From: Methylotenera_A sp031381645
GTDB lineage: Bacteria; Pseudomonadota; Gammaproteobacteria; Burkholderiales; Methylophilaceae
Reading direction: 5' to 3'
Length of the DNA stretch: 36,611 nt
NCBI GenBank assembly: GCA_031381645.1
Contig: JANMYB010000096.1
Location: forward strand, 1 to 36,611
Both the position numbers and the translations under genes were made by a program. Below, in pieces: positions 8,372 to 15,555 of the stretch. Position 1 is the stretch's first letter, and each line of letters begins with the position of its first letter. Under the pieces are notes generated by a model that worked only from the letters and a program-made list of their open reading frames with translations, did no database searches and had not been told where the DNA came from.

Positions 8372-9446
8372 CTAAATCTGTCGTTTGTATCTTGGTCAGC
8401 TGGTTTTTTGCCAAAGTTGCGACTGCAAATGCAGTAAAACAAGTTTCTAATGCTTTTAAATCTACATTTATATTGTCTGGAAGAGTTATGGATATTGGGC
8501 TGCAGGCAGGCATAAACTCATGTTTTAAATCACCTGCAATTTGTTTTACTAAAAAACTGCCCACGCCTGCGCCGATGATTGTCATTTTAGGTTTCAAATG
8601 TTTTAAAACCGCAGTTTTAATTTGATTTACTTGCAAAGCTTTACAGGCTTCTGCCAAGTTTTTCCAAATTTCCATCGAATGATTTTCAACGTCATGGCCT
8701 AGCATGCGCGCCAATCTCCGTGCACTTTCCAGCGCAGTTTTGCCCTTGCTGTCAGCAGTTTCTGCTTGGTCATATTCTGGTAAAAGCTCGCCCGTTAGTC
8801 GATAAACATCCGCCATCGTTGCAAAATATTCTGCCGCAATGTTGGTTTCTAAGTTTTCGAAAACTAATTTTTGCGTCAACGCCATTACAGGTGTGCGCAC
8901 CACACCCGTATAAACCAAGCTGTCATCAGTCATGCGGCTTGCATCACTTAAGCTTAAACTTTTTACTTTGCCACGTTCTATCGCAACAATATCTGTCGTG
9001 GTGCTGCCAATATCAATCAATAGTGCATCTTGCACATACATTGCAAGCGCGCTGGCGCTTGCGTGCCAGTTGGAGGAGGCAACAGAAGCTGAAAATTTAG
9101 AAACGCGCTCTAAGCGCACAAAACCTGCGCCAGAACCGTTATCAACTGCGTAAAAAAGTGTGTCTTTGCCAAACAGTTTCGTCACCGAGTTGGAAATTTC
9201 TACAACGCCTTCGTGGCGATTAACGAACAAATCGACCAACTCACCCGTCATAGTGATTGCATGATGTACTCCAGCAGGCTCTATTTTAAAGGCGCGCAGG
9301 GCATAATTAATTGCAATTTCTAAATGATTTAAACCGCGCCAAAGCGTACATGGCAACTGCAACACTTGCAACACTGCGCCACTTTCATCCAGTAAAACCG
9401 CTTTGAGATGTGCGCCGCCGATATCCCAACCAATCGTTTTAGACAT
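8364..9446 (-). CDS. Hydantoinase/ASKHA-family protein of H4MPT-methylofuran synthesis, MfnF-like
   Basis: This is an actin-like ATPase-fold protein, usually annotated as an H4MPT-linked C1 transfer pathway protein. The phosphate-1 motif IGWDIGGAHLKAVLLDE is at the N-terminus and LIDIGSTTTDIVAIERGKV near residue 140; a C-terminal MTIIGAGVGSFLVKQI follows. MfnF of methanogens couples the aminomethylfuran diphosphate with tyramine-glutamate, so together with MfnD and MfnE this is a methylofuran gene set. I choose ATG 9446; the codon before it (TTG 9449) could extend it by one residue. The start overlaps the stop of the MfnD-like gene by 8 nt and the end overlaps pabB by 8 nt, so the three genes are coupled. 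A copy of the dispersed repeat lies inside at 8488, where it encodes ACSPISI. Confidence 0.82.
   Translation of the reverse strand: MSKTIGWDIGGAHLKAVLLDESGAVLQVLQLPCTLWRGLNHLEIAINYALRAFKIEPAGVHHAITMTGELVDLFVNRHEGVVEISNSVTKLFGKDTLFYAVDNGSGAGFVRLERVSKFSASVASSNWHASASALAMYVQDALLIDIGSTTTDIVAIERGKVKSLSLSDASRMTDDSLVYTGVVRTPVMALTQKLVFENLETNIAAEYFATMADVYRLTGELLPEYDQAETADSKGKTALESARRLARMLGHDVENHSMEIWKNLAEACKALQVNQIKTAVLKHLKPKMTIIGAGVGSFLVKQIAGDLKHEFMPACSPISITLPDNINVDLKALETCFTAFAVATLAKNQLTKIQTTDLDV
8488..8507 (+). repeat. Dispersed repeat, copy 1 (in the MfnF-like gene)
   Basis: ATGGATATTGGGCTGCAGGC differs from the copy-2 sequence at one of 20 positions. It lies antisense within the MfnF-like gene and is read there in the Pro-Ile-Ser frame. 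Confidence 0.65.
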
Positions 9447-10458
9447 CAATGCGAACCTGATTTTGCTGCAATTTTGGCCATTTAGCGCGCGGATTTATGC
9501 GTGTGCTAATAATCAACTCAGCTGGATTTTTGCCAGTCGCCTCGCGCAGCGCAATATAGCTAGTTGTTAGACGTGGATTGATTTCCACCACGATAATTTC
9601 ATCATTATCTACGATCACATCAACGCCGACATAACCCGCTAAATCTGGCAGCGCTTTTGCAATTTGGTTGGCGACCAACTCAAATTGTTGCCAATGCTCA
9701 CGCATGCCATTCACAATACCGCCTTTGTAGCTAAGCATATGATTATTAATCTCAATTTTCTGCGTATTGCAACTTAGCACATGCGCTTTTCCTTTTTTCA
9801 TCACACAAGAAATGCTGGCAGAATCGCCTGGTTGATAAGCTTGAATCACATGCGTGAGTTGCTTATCATTTTGCTCTATCCAATCCTGCAAATCATCCGC
9901 ATTATTAAAACATGCCGTGTCGCTGCAACCAGCGCCATCGTTGGGTTTTGCCAGCCAAATCCAATGACTTTTTGGCCAGTTTTCTAACGTATAAGTGGGA
10001 ATCGTGGCGATGCCAGCCGCTTCTAAAGCAAAATAAGTTGCCATTTTGTCAGCCGCAATTGCAATTGAAGTAAGCCCGCAACCCAATACCAGAGAGGATT
10101 CCAGGTCTGCAATCTGCGTTAAGTAATGCAAGGTACCATCGGTTTCTGGCGCGATGACGAAAACCGCATCTGCAGCGCGAATTTGCGCTTTCCAAACCTG
10201 CCAAACATCAACATCGGCCTGTACTACAACACACTCGGCGCAGTTTTCTGGCACTTTCAAGCGCGCATCCACCGTGGTGCTGACGCTGTAAGGTAGCTCG
10301 GACAAATCTCTTAGTAGTGAGTCGCGCATTAGCGCACCTTCATGCGTCAATGACTCCGAAAGCGGCGCTGCACACAAGCCACCGCCAGTGATAAACTCAC
10401 ATACAAATATTTTATTAAGTTTAATGATGCAAATTATCCCTGTAATCGATTTACTCAA
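9439..10458 (-). CDS. ATP-grasp ligase, MfnD-like (tyramine-glutamate ligase family)
   Basis: This is an ATP-grasp carboxylate-amine ligase. The N-terminal signature KIFVCEFITGGGLC, the ADKMATYFALEAAG segment and the metal/ATP site GYVGVDVIVDNDEIIVVEINPRLTTSYIA near residue 280 are typical. MfnD ligates glutamate to tyramine in methanofuran synthesis; this one would act in methylofuran synthesis. The start is problematic: no ATG or GTG precedes the conserved motif. The only standard alternative start is TTG 10458, which lies inside the coding region of the divergent HisA-like gene and has no Shine-Dalgarno sequence. A non-standard ATC/ATT start near 10426-10422, preceded by AGGGA, is the alternative. 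The end overlaps the MfnF-like gene by 8 nt. Confidence 0.78.
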   Translation of the reverse strand: MSKSITGIICIIKLNKIFVCEFITGGGLCAAPLSESLTHEGALMRDSLLRDLSELPYSVSTTVDARLKVPENCAECVVVQADVDVWQVWKAQIRAADAVFVIAPETDGTLHYLTQIADLESSLVLGCGLTSIAIAADKMATYFALEAAGIATIPTYTLENWPKSHWIWLAKPNDGAGCSDTACFNNADDLQDWIEQNDKQLTHVIQAYQPGDSASISCVMKKGKAHVLSCNTQKIEINNHMLSYKGGIVNGMREHWQQFELVANQIAKALPDLAGYVGVDVIVDNDEIIVVEINPRLTTSYIALREATGKNPAELIISTRINPRAKWPKLQQNQVRIDV

Positions 10459-11113
10459 TGGCGCTATAGTGCATGCCCAGCAAGGTCAAAGGCAAAACTA
10501 TAAGCCCATAAAATCATTACTAACCCACTCTAACAAGCCGCTAGCTATTGTGGCGGCTTTGCTCGATGTTTACCCTTTTTCGCAATTATATATCGCCGAT
10601 TTAAACGCCATTCAACAATCTGGCGACAACTTTAACGTGATTCGCACCATCGCACAAAAATTTCCACAACTTAAGCTGTGGATTGATGCGGGCGCTCATT
10701 CAATACAGCCGATTGCACATTCTAACGTGATTTTGGGCAGCGAAAACTTTCCTGAATTAGAAATTTTTTTAGCTTGTAAAAATCAACAAAAAGAGTGCTT
10801 TGTATTGTCTTTAGACTTTATGCCGAACGGCTATCAAGGCCCAGCCGAATTGTTAGAAAGTAGTCAGTATTGGCCGCAAGATGTGATTGTGATGTCGCTG
10901 CAAAATGTAGGCGCCAACCAAGGCGCGAATGCAAATTTAATGCAAAAAATAATGACACTTGCATCAGGAAAAAATCTTTATGCGGCTGGGGGAATAAGAC
11001 ATGCACAGGATTTAAATCTACTAAAAAAAATGGGTGTGCACGGCGCTCTAATCGCCACCGCTTTGCATCAGAAACAACTTTTAACTGATGAAATTAAAAG
11101 TTTGAGCCAATAA
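10427..11113 (+). CDS. HisA/HisF-family TIM-barrel protein of the H4MPT gene cluster
   Basis: This is a beta/alpha barrel of 228 residues related to HisA (phosphoribosylformimino-AICAR-phosphate isomerase). It opens with IIPVIDLLNGAIVHAQQG, has YIADLNAI near residue 60, LWIDAGAHS near 90, and the C-terminal phosphate-binding NLYAAGGIRHAQDLNLL. It is not in a histidine operon; it stands head-to-head with methylofuran genes, and HisA-like proteins of unknown role recur in such clusters. An Amadori-type isomerase could act on the ribosyl part of an H4MPT intermediate, but that is inference. Two adjacent ATGs (10424 and 10427) are possible; 10427 has better spacing from AAG 10417-10419. A bidirectional terminator follows the stop. 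Confidence 0.75.
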   Translation: MQIIPVIDLLNGAIVHAQQGQRQNYKPIKSLLTHSNKPLAIVAALLDVYPFSQLYIADLNAIQQSGDNFNVIRTIAQKFPQLKLWIDAGAHSIQPIAHSNVILGSENFPELEIFLACKNQQKECFVLSLDFMPNGYQGPAELLESSQYWPQDVIVMSLQNVGANQGANANLMQKIMTLASGKNLYAAGGIRHAQDLNLLKKMGVHGALIATALHQKQLLTDEIKSLSQ

Positions 11114-11139
11114 AAAACCCGAGCAAGCTCGGGGTTTTT
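11113..11139. terminator. Bidirectional intrinsic terminator between the HisA-like gene and hpi
   Basis: A 7-bp GC-rich stem (CCCGAGC 11118-11124 with GCTCGGG 11127-11133) is flanked by an A-run on the left and TTTTT on the right. It can therefore terminate the HisA-like gene on plus and hpi on minus; both stop codons are within 25 nt. Confidence 0.9.
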
Positions 11140-11153
11140 AAAGTTTGAAAAAC

Positions 11154-11690
11154 TTACTCCAAATTTGCGTGAATCGCGCGCATACCTTCTTCGGTTAAGC
11201 CCTTAGTATGAACGATATCAGAAATGACGGCCTCTAAGAAAATCAAGGCCGATAACTCAAATTGCGCGCCCATTGGCATGCCATTTGTAAGAGGAAAGCT
11301 ATTGTCATTACCAATTTGAATGTTCAAATCAGCTACTTCTGCCATCGCTGATTTTGCTTTCATTGAAACCACCGCTAATTTAGCGCCGACTGATTTTGCT
11401 TTTTTAACAAAAGGCAACAAAGTTTCTGTGCCACCAGAGCCTGAAACCAGTACCAGTAAATCACCTGCTTTGATTGCTGGGGTGACGATTTCGCCAATCA
11501 TGTTCACCTGATAACCGCTGTGCACCAAACGCATGGCAAAAAAACGCGATACCAAACCTGAACGGCCTGCACCGCCAATGAATATGCGACCAGCGCCATC
11601 GACTAATTGCATGAGTTTTGCGGCATTACTATTATCGGTTTCAGATAAAATCGTAGTTAAACGACTTAAAATTAATTGTTGAGAATCCAT
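11154..11690 (-). CDS. hpi: 6-phospho-3-hexuloisomerase
   Basis: The enzyme isomerises D-arabino-3-hexulose 6-phosphate to fructose 6-phosphate, the second step of RuMP formaldehyde fixation in the cytoplasm. It is a 178-residue SIS-domain protein with GGAGRSGLVSRFFAMRLVH (near residue 36), LVLVSGSGGTETLLP (about residue 80) and a C-terminal EGMRAIHANLE, as in the Hpi/HxlB family. The ATG at 11690 is preceded by AAAGGAAAT at ideal spacing. It is the gene downstream of hps, but a terminator-like hairpin sits in the 104-bp gap between them. Hpi is thus probably made from hps read-through at a lower level, or from its own promoter. Confidence 0.95.
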   Translation of the reverse strand: MDSQQLILSRLTTILSETDNSNAAKLMQLVDGAGRIFIGGAGRSGLVSRFFAMRLVHSGYQVNMIGEIVTPAIKAGDLLVLVSGSGGTETLLPFVKKAKSVGAKLAVVSMKAKSAMAEVADLNIQIGNDNSFPLTNGMPMGAQFELSALIFLEAVISDIVHTKGLTEEGMRAIHANLE

Positions 11691-11721
11691 CTTAATTTCC
11701 TTTTTTTCATTTCATAGTTGT

Positions 11722-11756
11722 AAAAAATCCCGACGCATTGCTGGGCCGGGATTTTA
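11722..11756 (-). terminator. Terminator/attenuator between hps and hpi
   Basis: Read on minus, AAAATCCCG pairs with CGGGATTTT around a GC-rich centre and runs into T residues (11727-11722). It is a good intrinsic terminator inside what should be one operon, about 40 nt after the hps stop and 31 nt before the hpi start. Likely effect: abundant hps-only transcripts with less hpi. Confidence 0.8.
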
Positions 11757-11794
11757 TCAGCTCATATCAATAATTAATTATTGATAATGTTAAA

Positions 11795-12427
11795 TTAACC
11801 ATGAGCAATTTTTGTGATTTCTGCAGCAGAAGCAGCAGGATCAGCAGCGCCGTAAATTGCAGCACCAGCTACAATGATTGTTGCGCCAGCATCACGTACT
11901 TGTGCAGCTGTTGCCGCTTTTACACCACCAGCAACTGAGATTTCTAAACCTAAGTTTAAACCAGCAACCATTGCTAAGTCAGCAAATGGTGTTTGGCCAG
12001 CAGCTTGTTGATCTAAACCAGTGTGCACACCAATGATGTGTGCGCCTAATTTAGCCACTTCTTTAGTGCGTGCAGCTTTGTCAGCAACGTTGATCAAGTC
12101 AACTTGTGCTTTTTTGCCGTATTTGTTTGCAACATCGATAATGCCTTTGATAGTACCGATATCAGCACAACCTAACACTGTACAGATATCTGCACCAGCT
12201 TTGTAGAATGGCTCAGCTTCGTAGAAACCAGCGTCCATTGTTTTTAAGTCAACTAAGATTTTGTTGTTTGGAAATTTAGCGCGCAATGTTTCAAGCAATT
12301 TGATACCGTTGTGCTTGATGCATGGTGTGCCGATTTCTAAGATGTCAACGTGTGGTGCAACTGTTGTTGCCAACGCTACTGTTGCGTCAAAATCTAATGA
12401 ATCTAATGCCATTTGGGTTTGTGCCAT
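11795..12427 (-). CDS. hps: 3-hexulose-6-phosphate synthase
   Basis: The enzyme condenses formaldehyde with ribulose 5-phosphate to 3-hexulose 6-phosphate, the entry step of the RuMP cycle. It is a 210-residue barrel of the orotidine monophosphate decarboxylase superfamily, with the metal/substrate motif DLKTMD (about residue 61), the HTGLDQQAAG segment and the C-terminal SVAGGVKAATAAQVRDAGA and IIVAGAAIYG phosphate-binding loops. The ATG at 12427 follows GGAGAG at good spacing. A TTGACA/TAAGAT promoter about 180 nt upstream and a long leader suggest a strongly expressed, separately regulated gene. It is followed by a terminator-like hairpin before hpi. Confidence 0.96.
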   Translation of the reverse strand: MAQTQMALDSLDFDATVALATTVAPHVDILEIGTPCIKHNGIKLLETLRAKFPNNKILVDLKTMDAGFYEAEPFYKAGADICTVLGCADIGTIKGIIDVANKYGKKAQVDLINVADKAARTKEVAKLGAHIIGVHTGLDQQAAGQTPFADLAMVAGLNLGLEISVAGGVKAATAAQVRDAGATIIVAGAAIYGAADPAASAAEITKIAHG

Positions 12428-12598
12428 GGTGTACTCTCCGATTAAAAATTTTTATTAACAATAAACACTTAAAGTATTTATTAAATATTGGTTGTAACTA
12501 CATAATTTAGCTACAAATTTAGTACTAATACTACTAAACCATCTTGCTAGCTGCCTGTGAGCTAAGTGACAACAGGCTTTTAGCGAATTTAAAGCTCG
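12428..12598 (-). promoter_or_regulatory. Long hps 5' leader with inverted repeats
   Basis: If transcription starts from the promoter at 12605-12633, the hps mRNA has an untranslated leader of about 170 nt. It contains a possible stem of GCCTGT and ACAGGC near 12551-12575, and a perfect 7-bp inverted repeat TTTAGTA/TACTAAA (12518-12524, 12532-12538) with a 7-nt spacer. The last 50 nt are AT-rich before the GGAGAG ribosome site. I recognise no known riboswitch. The rest of the gap to the transaldolase stop (12634-12728) has only a weak AGCTTT/AAAGCT hairpin at 12704-12718. Confidence 0.5.
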
Positions 12599-12604
12599 AC
12601 TCTT

Positions 12605-12633
12605 ATCTTAAGTGCCCAGCCTATTATTGTCAA
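12605..12633 (-). promoter_or_regulatory. Sigma-70-type promoter of hps
   Basis: Read on minus there is a perfect -35 box TTGACA (12633-12628), a 17-bp spacer and a -10 box TAAGAT (12610-12605, 4 of 6 match). Predicted start of transcription is near 12598. It lies downstream of the transaldolase stop, so hps need not depend on the tal promoter. Confidence 0.75.
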
Positions 12634-12728
12634 TGTTAAACCGCAAATATTACATGTTAGTTACAGTTTTAAAATCAAGCGTTACGTTTTAACATGACTT
12701 TTGCTAGCTTTGAAAGCTATTTTATATC

Positions 12729-13679
12729 TTAAAGTTTTGTAGCTAGAGCCACCTCTAATTTAATTTGGTCCGCCACAAAGCCTCGAATACCTTCAGACAA
12801 CTTTTCAATCGCCATCGCATCTTGGTTTAACTCAAAACGAAACTCTGCTTCTGTCATTTTGGCTGGTGGTGTTGCTGTTTTGCCGCCATCTGTTAATACG
12901 CGCGTTAAGGTACCTTCTGTTGCCGCTAAATCTTGTAACAAGTTTGGCGATACAGTTAAACGATCGCAACCTGCCAAGGCAATCAATTCGCCCACATTAC
13001 GGAAGCTAGCACCCATTACCACAGTTTTGTAACCATTTGCTTTGTAATAAGCATAAATTGCACGCACAGAAACCACACCTGGGTCAGTTTCTTGTGTGTA
13101 TGTTTCGCCAGTTTTGGCTTTGTACCAATCTAAAATACGGCCCACGAATGGTGAAATCAAGAATACACCAGCTTCAGCACAGGCGCGCGCTTGGCCAAAG
13201 CCAAATAGCAATGTTAAGTTACATTGAATACCTTCTTTTTCAAGAATCTCACCGGCTTTAATGCCTTCCCAAGTTGAAGCTAATTTAATCAATACGCGAT
13301 CTTTGCTGATGCCAGAATCTGCGTAAAGTTGGATTAATTTACGGCCTTTAGCCACCATCGCTTCTAAGTTAAAAGATAAGCGCGCATCGACTTCAGTTGA
13401 AATACGGCCTGGCACAACTTTAGTAATTTCTGCACCAATTAATACGGCTAATTTATCAGCCGCGTTATCAATTTGCTGTTCCTTGCTACCGCCTTGCGCT
13501 TTTGCATACGCAATGGCTGTTTCAATCAATGGCGCATATTGTGGCAATGTGCTAGCTTTTAAAACTAATGATGGATTCGTTGTAGCATCTACTGGTTTCA
13601 CGCTTTTAATCGCTTCTACATCACCTGTATCAGCCACGATTGTAGTCATGCTTTTGAGTTGGTCTAATAAATTTGCCAT
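12729..13679 (-). CDS. tal: Transaldolase (TalB type)
   Basis: The enzyme transfers dihydroxyacetone units between sugar phosphates in the rearrangement phase of the RuMP cycle and the pentose phosphate pathway. At 316 residues it matches Escherichia coli TalB in length. Catalytic positions fall at the same numbers: Asp17 (VADTGD), Glu96 (RISTEVD) and the Schiff-base Lys132 (LIKLASTWEG). NLTLLFGFGQARACAEAG and SPFVGRILDWYK are also present. The Shine-Dalgarno site TAGGAGGA 4 nt before the ATG is close to perfect, implying strong translation. A TATAAT -10 box is visible on minus at 13736-13731, with no good -35 partner. It sits upstream of hps, which has its own promoter. Confidence 0.96.
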   Translation of the reverse strand: MANLLDQLKSMTTIVADTGDVEAIKSVKPVDATTNPSLVLKASTLPQYAPLIETAIAYAKAQGGSKEQQIDNAADKLAVLIGAEITKVVPGRISTEVDARLSFNLEAMVAKGRKLIQLYADSGISKDRVLIKLASTWEGIKAGEILEKEGIQCNLTLLFGFGQARACAEAGVFLISPFVGRILDWYKAKTGETYTQETDPGVVSVRAIYAYYKANGYKTVVMGASFRNVGELIALAGCDRLTVSPNLLQDLAATEGTLTRVLTDGGKTATPPAKMTEAEFRFELNQDAMAIEKLSEGIRGFVADQIKLEVALATKL

Positions 13680-13802
13680 TGCATCCTCCTAAAAAATTTA
13701 ACGAGATTCTTATTGAAATTCAGACCGAGAATTATATATTAAAATATTTCTCAAAAATATTTTTTGTCACTTAAAAAGTTTTATTTTCAATACGTTTAAA
13801 GC

Positions 13803-14642
13803 TCACAAAAGTGCGTGCAGAAGCAAAGTAGCCACCGTTAAGTCGGCACTAGTACCAGGGTTTAAGCCACGTTTTTTAAGCGCCGCATCAAATAACAACA
13901 ATTCTGCTTGATAGTTTTTGGGGTTAAACACTTTTGAAAACTCCATCTCATGCTCACGCGCTTCGTTTTGCACTAGGCTGGCAATTGTTTCGCCATATTT
14001 GCGCACAATATGACTATCTAGAAAATGTGCCATATAGTGCAAATGCACCGCCGTTGCTGACCAAGCTGGGCGCTGCCACTTGTTCAACGCTTTTTGGTAA
14101 CAAGCCAAGCCATCAAATACGTGGATAAAATTATTAGTATATTGCTGAGCAATCATATCTTTATCCATAGCTTGCTGCATGGCTTCCAGCAAAGTGCAGC
14201 AAGCAGGATCTTGCACGTCGTGCTGATCACTCTCGCCCAAACCCGCTGGGTTCGCCAAACGAATCGCTGCAAAACAAGCTTCTGCATCTTCTACTGTAGT
14301 GCCGCTGAGAACTCTATGGATATTGGCCTGCAGGCCAGCGCTATATTGATTTAAATTGGCATGAGTCGCTGCGTGAATTAATGGCGCGCATAGCAATATC
14401 ACGCCCAAATTGGTGTTCATATGTACCGCGTCTTGCGTAGCTTGTACGCTCAATAAAATGCGTTCGCCTAAACTCAAATCGGGTTGCGCAATCACCTCAC
14501 TCACCGCATCAGCGCTAGCAATAAAATCGTGCACCGTCATGCCGTGACCATCGGCAAAAATATGCACATTGCCAGGCTTCAATGCCTCAAGCTCCGCCAT
14601 GCAAGCAGCTTTAAAGGCATTTGCAAGCTGCAGTGAATTCAT
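13803..14642 (-). CDS. CitG/MdcB-like triphosphoribosyl-dephospho-CoA synthase family protein of H4MPT cluster
   Basis: The CitG family transfers a triphosphoribosyl group from ATP to dephospho-CoA with release of adenine. There is no citrate or malonate lyase operon here; this 279-residue homologue is the last gene of the mtdB-mch operon. Family marks: LEALKPGNVHIFADGHGM (about residue 19), HMNTNLGVILLCAPLIHAA (about 75), AIRLANPAGLGESDQHDV (about 125) and a C-terminal LNPGTSADLTVATLLL. In methylotrophs such a protein is regularly linked to H4MPT genes, with no proven reaction known to me; adding the second ribose of H4MPT would suit the chemistry. The ATG overlaps the stop of the upstream ligase gene by 4 nt. 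The repeat copy at 14316 encodes GLQANIHR. Confidence 0.8.
   Translation of the reverse strand: MNSLQLANAFKAACMAELEALKPGNVHIFADGHGMTVHDFIASADAVSEVIAQPDLSLGERILLSVQATQDAVHMNTNLGVILLCAPLIHAATHANLNQYSAGLQANIHRVLSGTTVEDAEACFAAIRLANPAGLGESDQHDVQDPACCTLLEAMQQAMDKDMIAQQYTNNFIHVFDGLACYQKALNKWQRPAWSATAVHLHYMAHFLDSHIVRKYGETIASLVQNEAREHEMEFSKVFNPKNYQAELLLFDAALKKRGLNPGTSADLTVATLLLHALL
14316..14336 (+). repeat. Dispersed repeat, copy 2 (in the CitG-like gene)
   Basis: ATGGATATTGGCCTGCAGGC plus one more C: the copy closest to the consensus. It is antisense in the CitG-like gene and includes the palindrome GGCCTGCAGGCC. Confidence 0.7.
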
Positions 14643-15517
14643 GGCTTACTCATTATAATATGGCTTAAAAAATCATCGACTAAAATTTGTGCGACATTTA
14701 TATCAGAAACACCCTGCAGCCCTCGCCAAGCAGGAATGCTGTTCACTTCCAGCACAAATAATTCTCCATTTTTGTCACGAATCACGTCTACACCACAGTA
14801 GGCAATGTCAAGCACAGATGCAGCTTGCAGGGCAATATCTAGCACATCTACTTCTGCGCTTTTATCTATAATATTTTCACATTTCGCACCTTGCGCTACG
14901 TTATGCAACCATGTTTCGCCAGACCTTTTCATCGCGGCAACTACTTGATTATTTATAATAAATACGCGGTAATCGTGTGGCGCTTCTATCAATGTTTGCA
15001 AGTAAAATACGCCATCCACAAACGCATCCATCGGTAGCGGCAAATTTTTATCATCCACCAAGCGCACGCCTTGCCCCTGCGAGCCAAATAGGGGCTTGAT
15101 TGCTAATTGTGAGTTTTGAGAAATGATTTCATGTGCTTGCTTGCGTGATTCACACACCCAAGTTTGCGGTGTCGAGATACCATTATTGTGCAACAAAAAG
15201 CTAGTCATGGCTTTATCCACCGTGCGCTCAATCGCCTTGCCATCGTTGTAAACAGGTACTCCCAGCGCTTTTAACATATGTAACACATTGAGCCGCGTGG
15301 TGACTTGCTGCAAAGTGCCACCCGCAATACCGCGCACAAATGCGCCCTTTGGAAGACCCTCAAAATGTGGAGTTTTTATATGCGGCTTTTTGCCCGAACA
15401 ATCAATCACACAACCTTGAAGCGACGCAAAAACTATTTCCACATTGCGCGTTGCAAAAGCTTGCTTTAGCTGTGCGCCGTGCCAGCCAGCATCATCGGTA
15501 AACACCACTATTTTCAT
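14639..15517 (-). CDS. RimK-type ATP-grasp ligase of the H4MPT cluster (orf7/MptN-like)
   Basis: This is a 292-residue ATP-grasp enzyme of the RimK alpha-L-glutamate ligase group. It has an N-terminal Rossmann-like part, the ATP-binding LAIKPLFGSQGQGVRLVDD near residue 135, and the metal site CGVDVIRDKNGELFVLEVNSIPAWRGLQGV near residue 245. MptN of methanogens adds glutamate to H4MPT, and methylobacterial methylofuran carries many glutamates. So this ligase could act on either cofactor; the sequence does not decide. It follows mch by 38 bp and overlaps the CitG-like gene by 4 nt. Its own ribosome site is weak (TAAAGT). It is one of three different ATP-grasp ligases in the two cofactor clusters. 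Confidence 0.85.
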   Translation of the reverse strand: MKIVVFTDDAGWHGAQLKQAFATRNVEIVFASLQGCVIDCSGKKPHIKTPHFEGLPKGAFVRGIAGGTLQQVTTRLNVLHMLKALGVPVYNDGKAIERTVDKAMTSFLLHNNGISTPQTWVCESRKQAHEIISQNSQLAIKPLFGSQGQGVRLVDDKNLPLPMDAFVDGVFYLQTLIEAPHDYRVFIINNQVVAAMKRSGETWLHNVAQGAKCENIIDKSAEVDVLDIALQAASVLDIAYCGVDVIRDKNGELFVLEVNSIPAWRGLQGVSDINVAQILVDDFLSHIIMSKP

Positions 15518-15555
15518 TAATATTTTACTTTAATTAATTATTATAATTATTTGAT

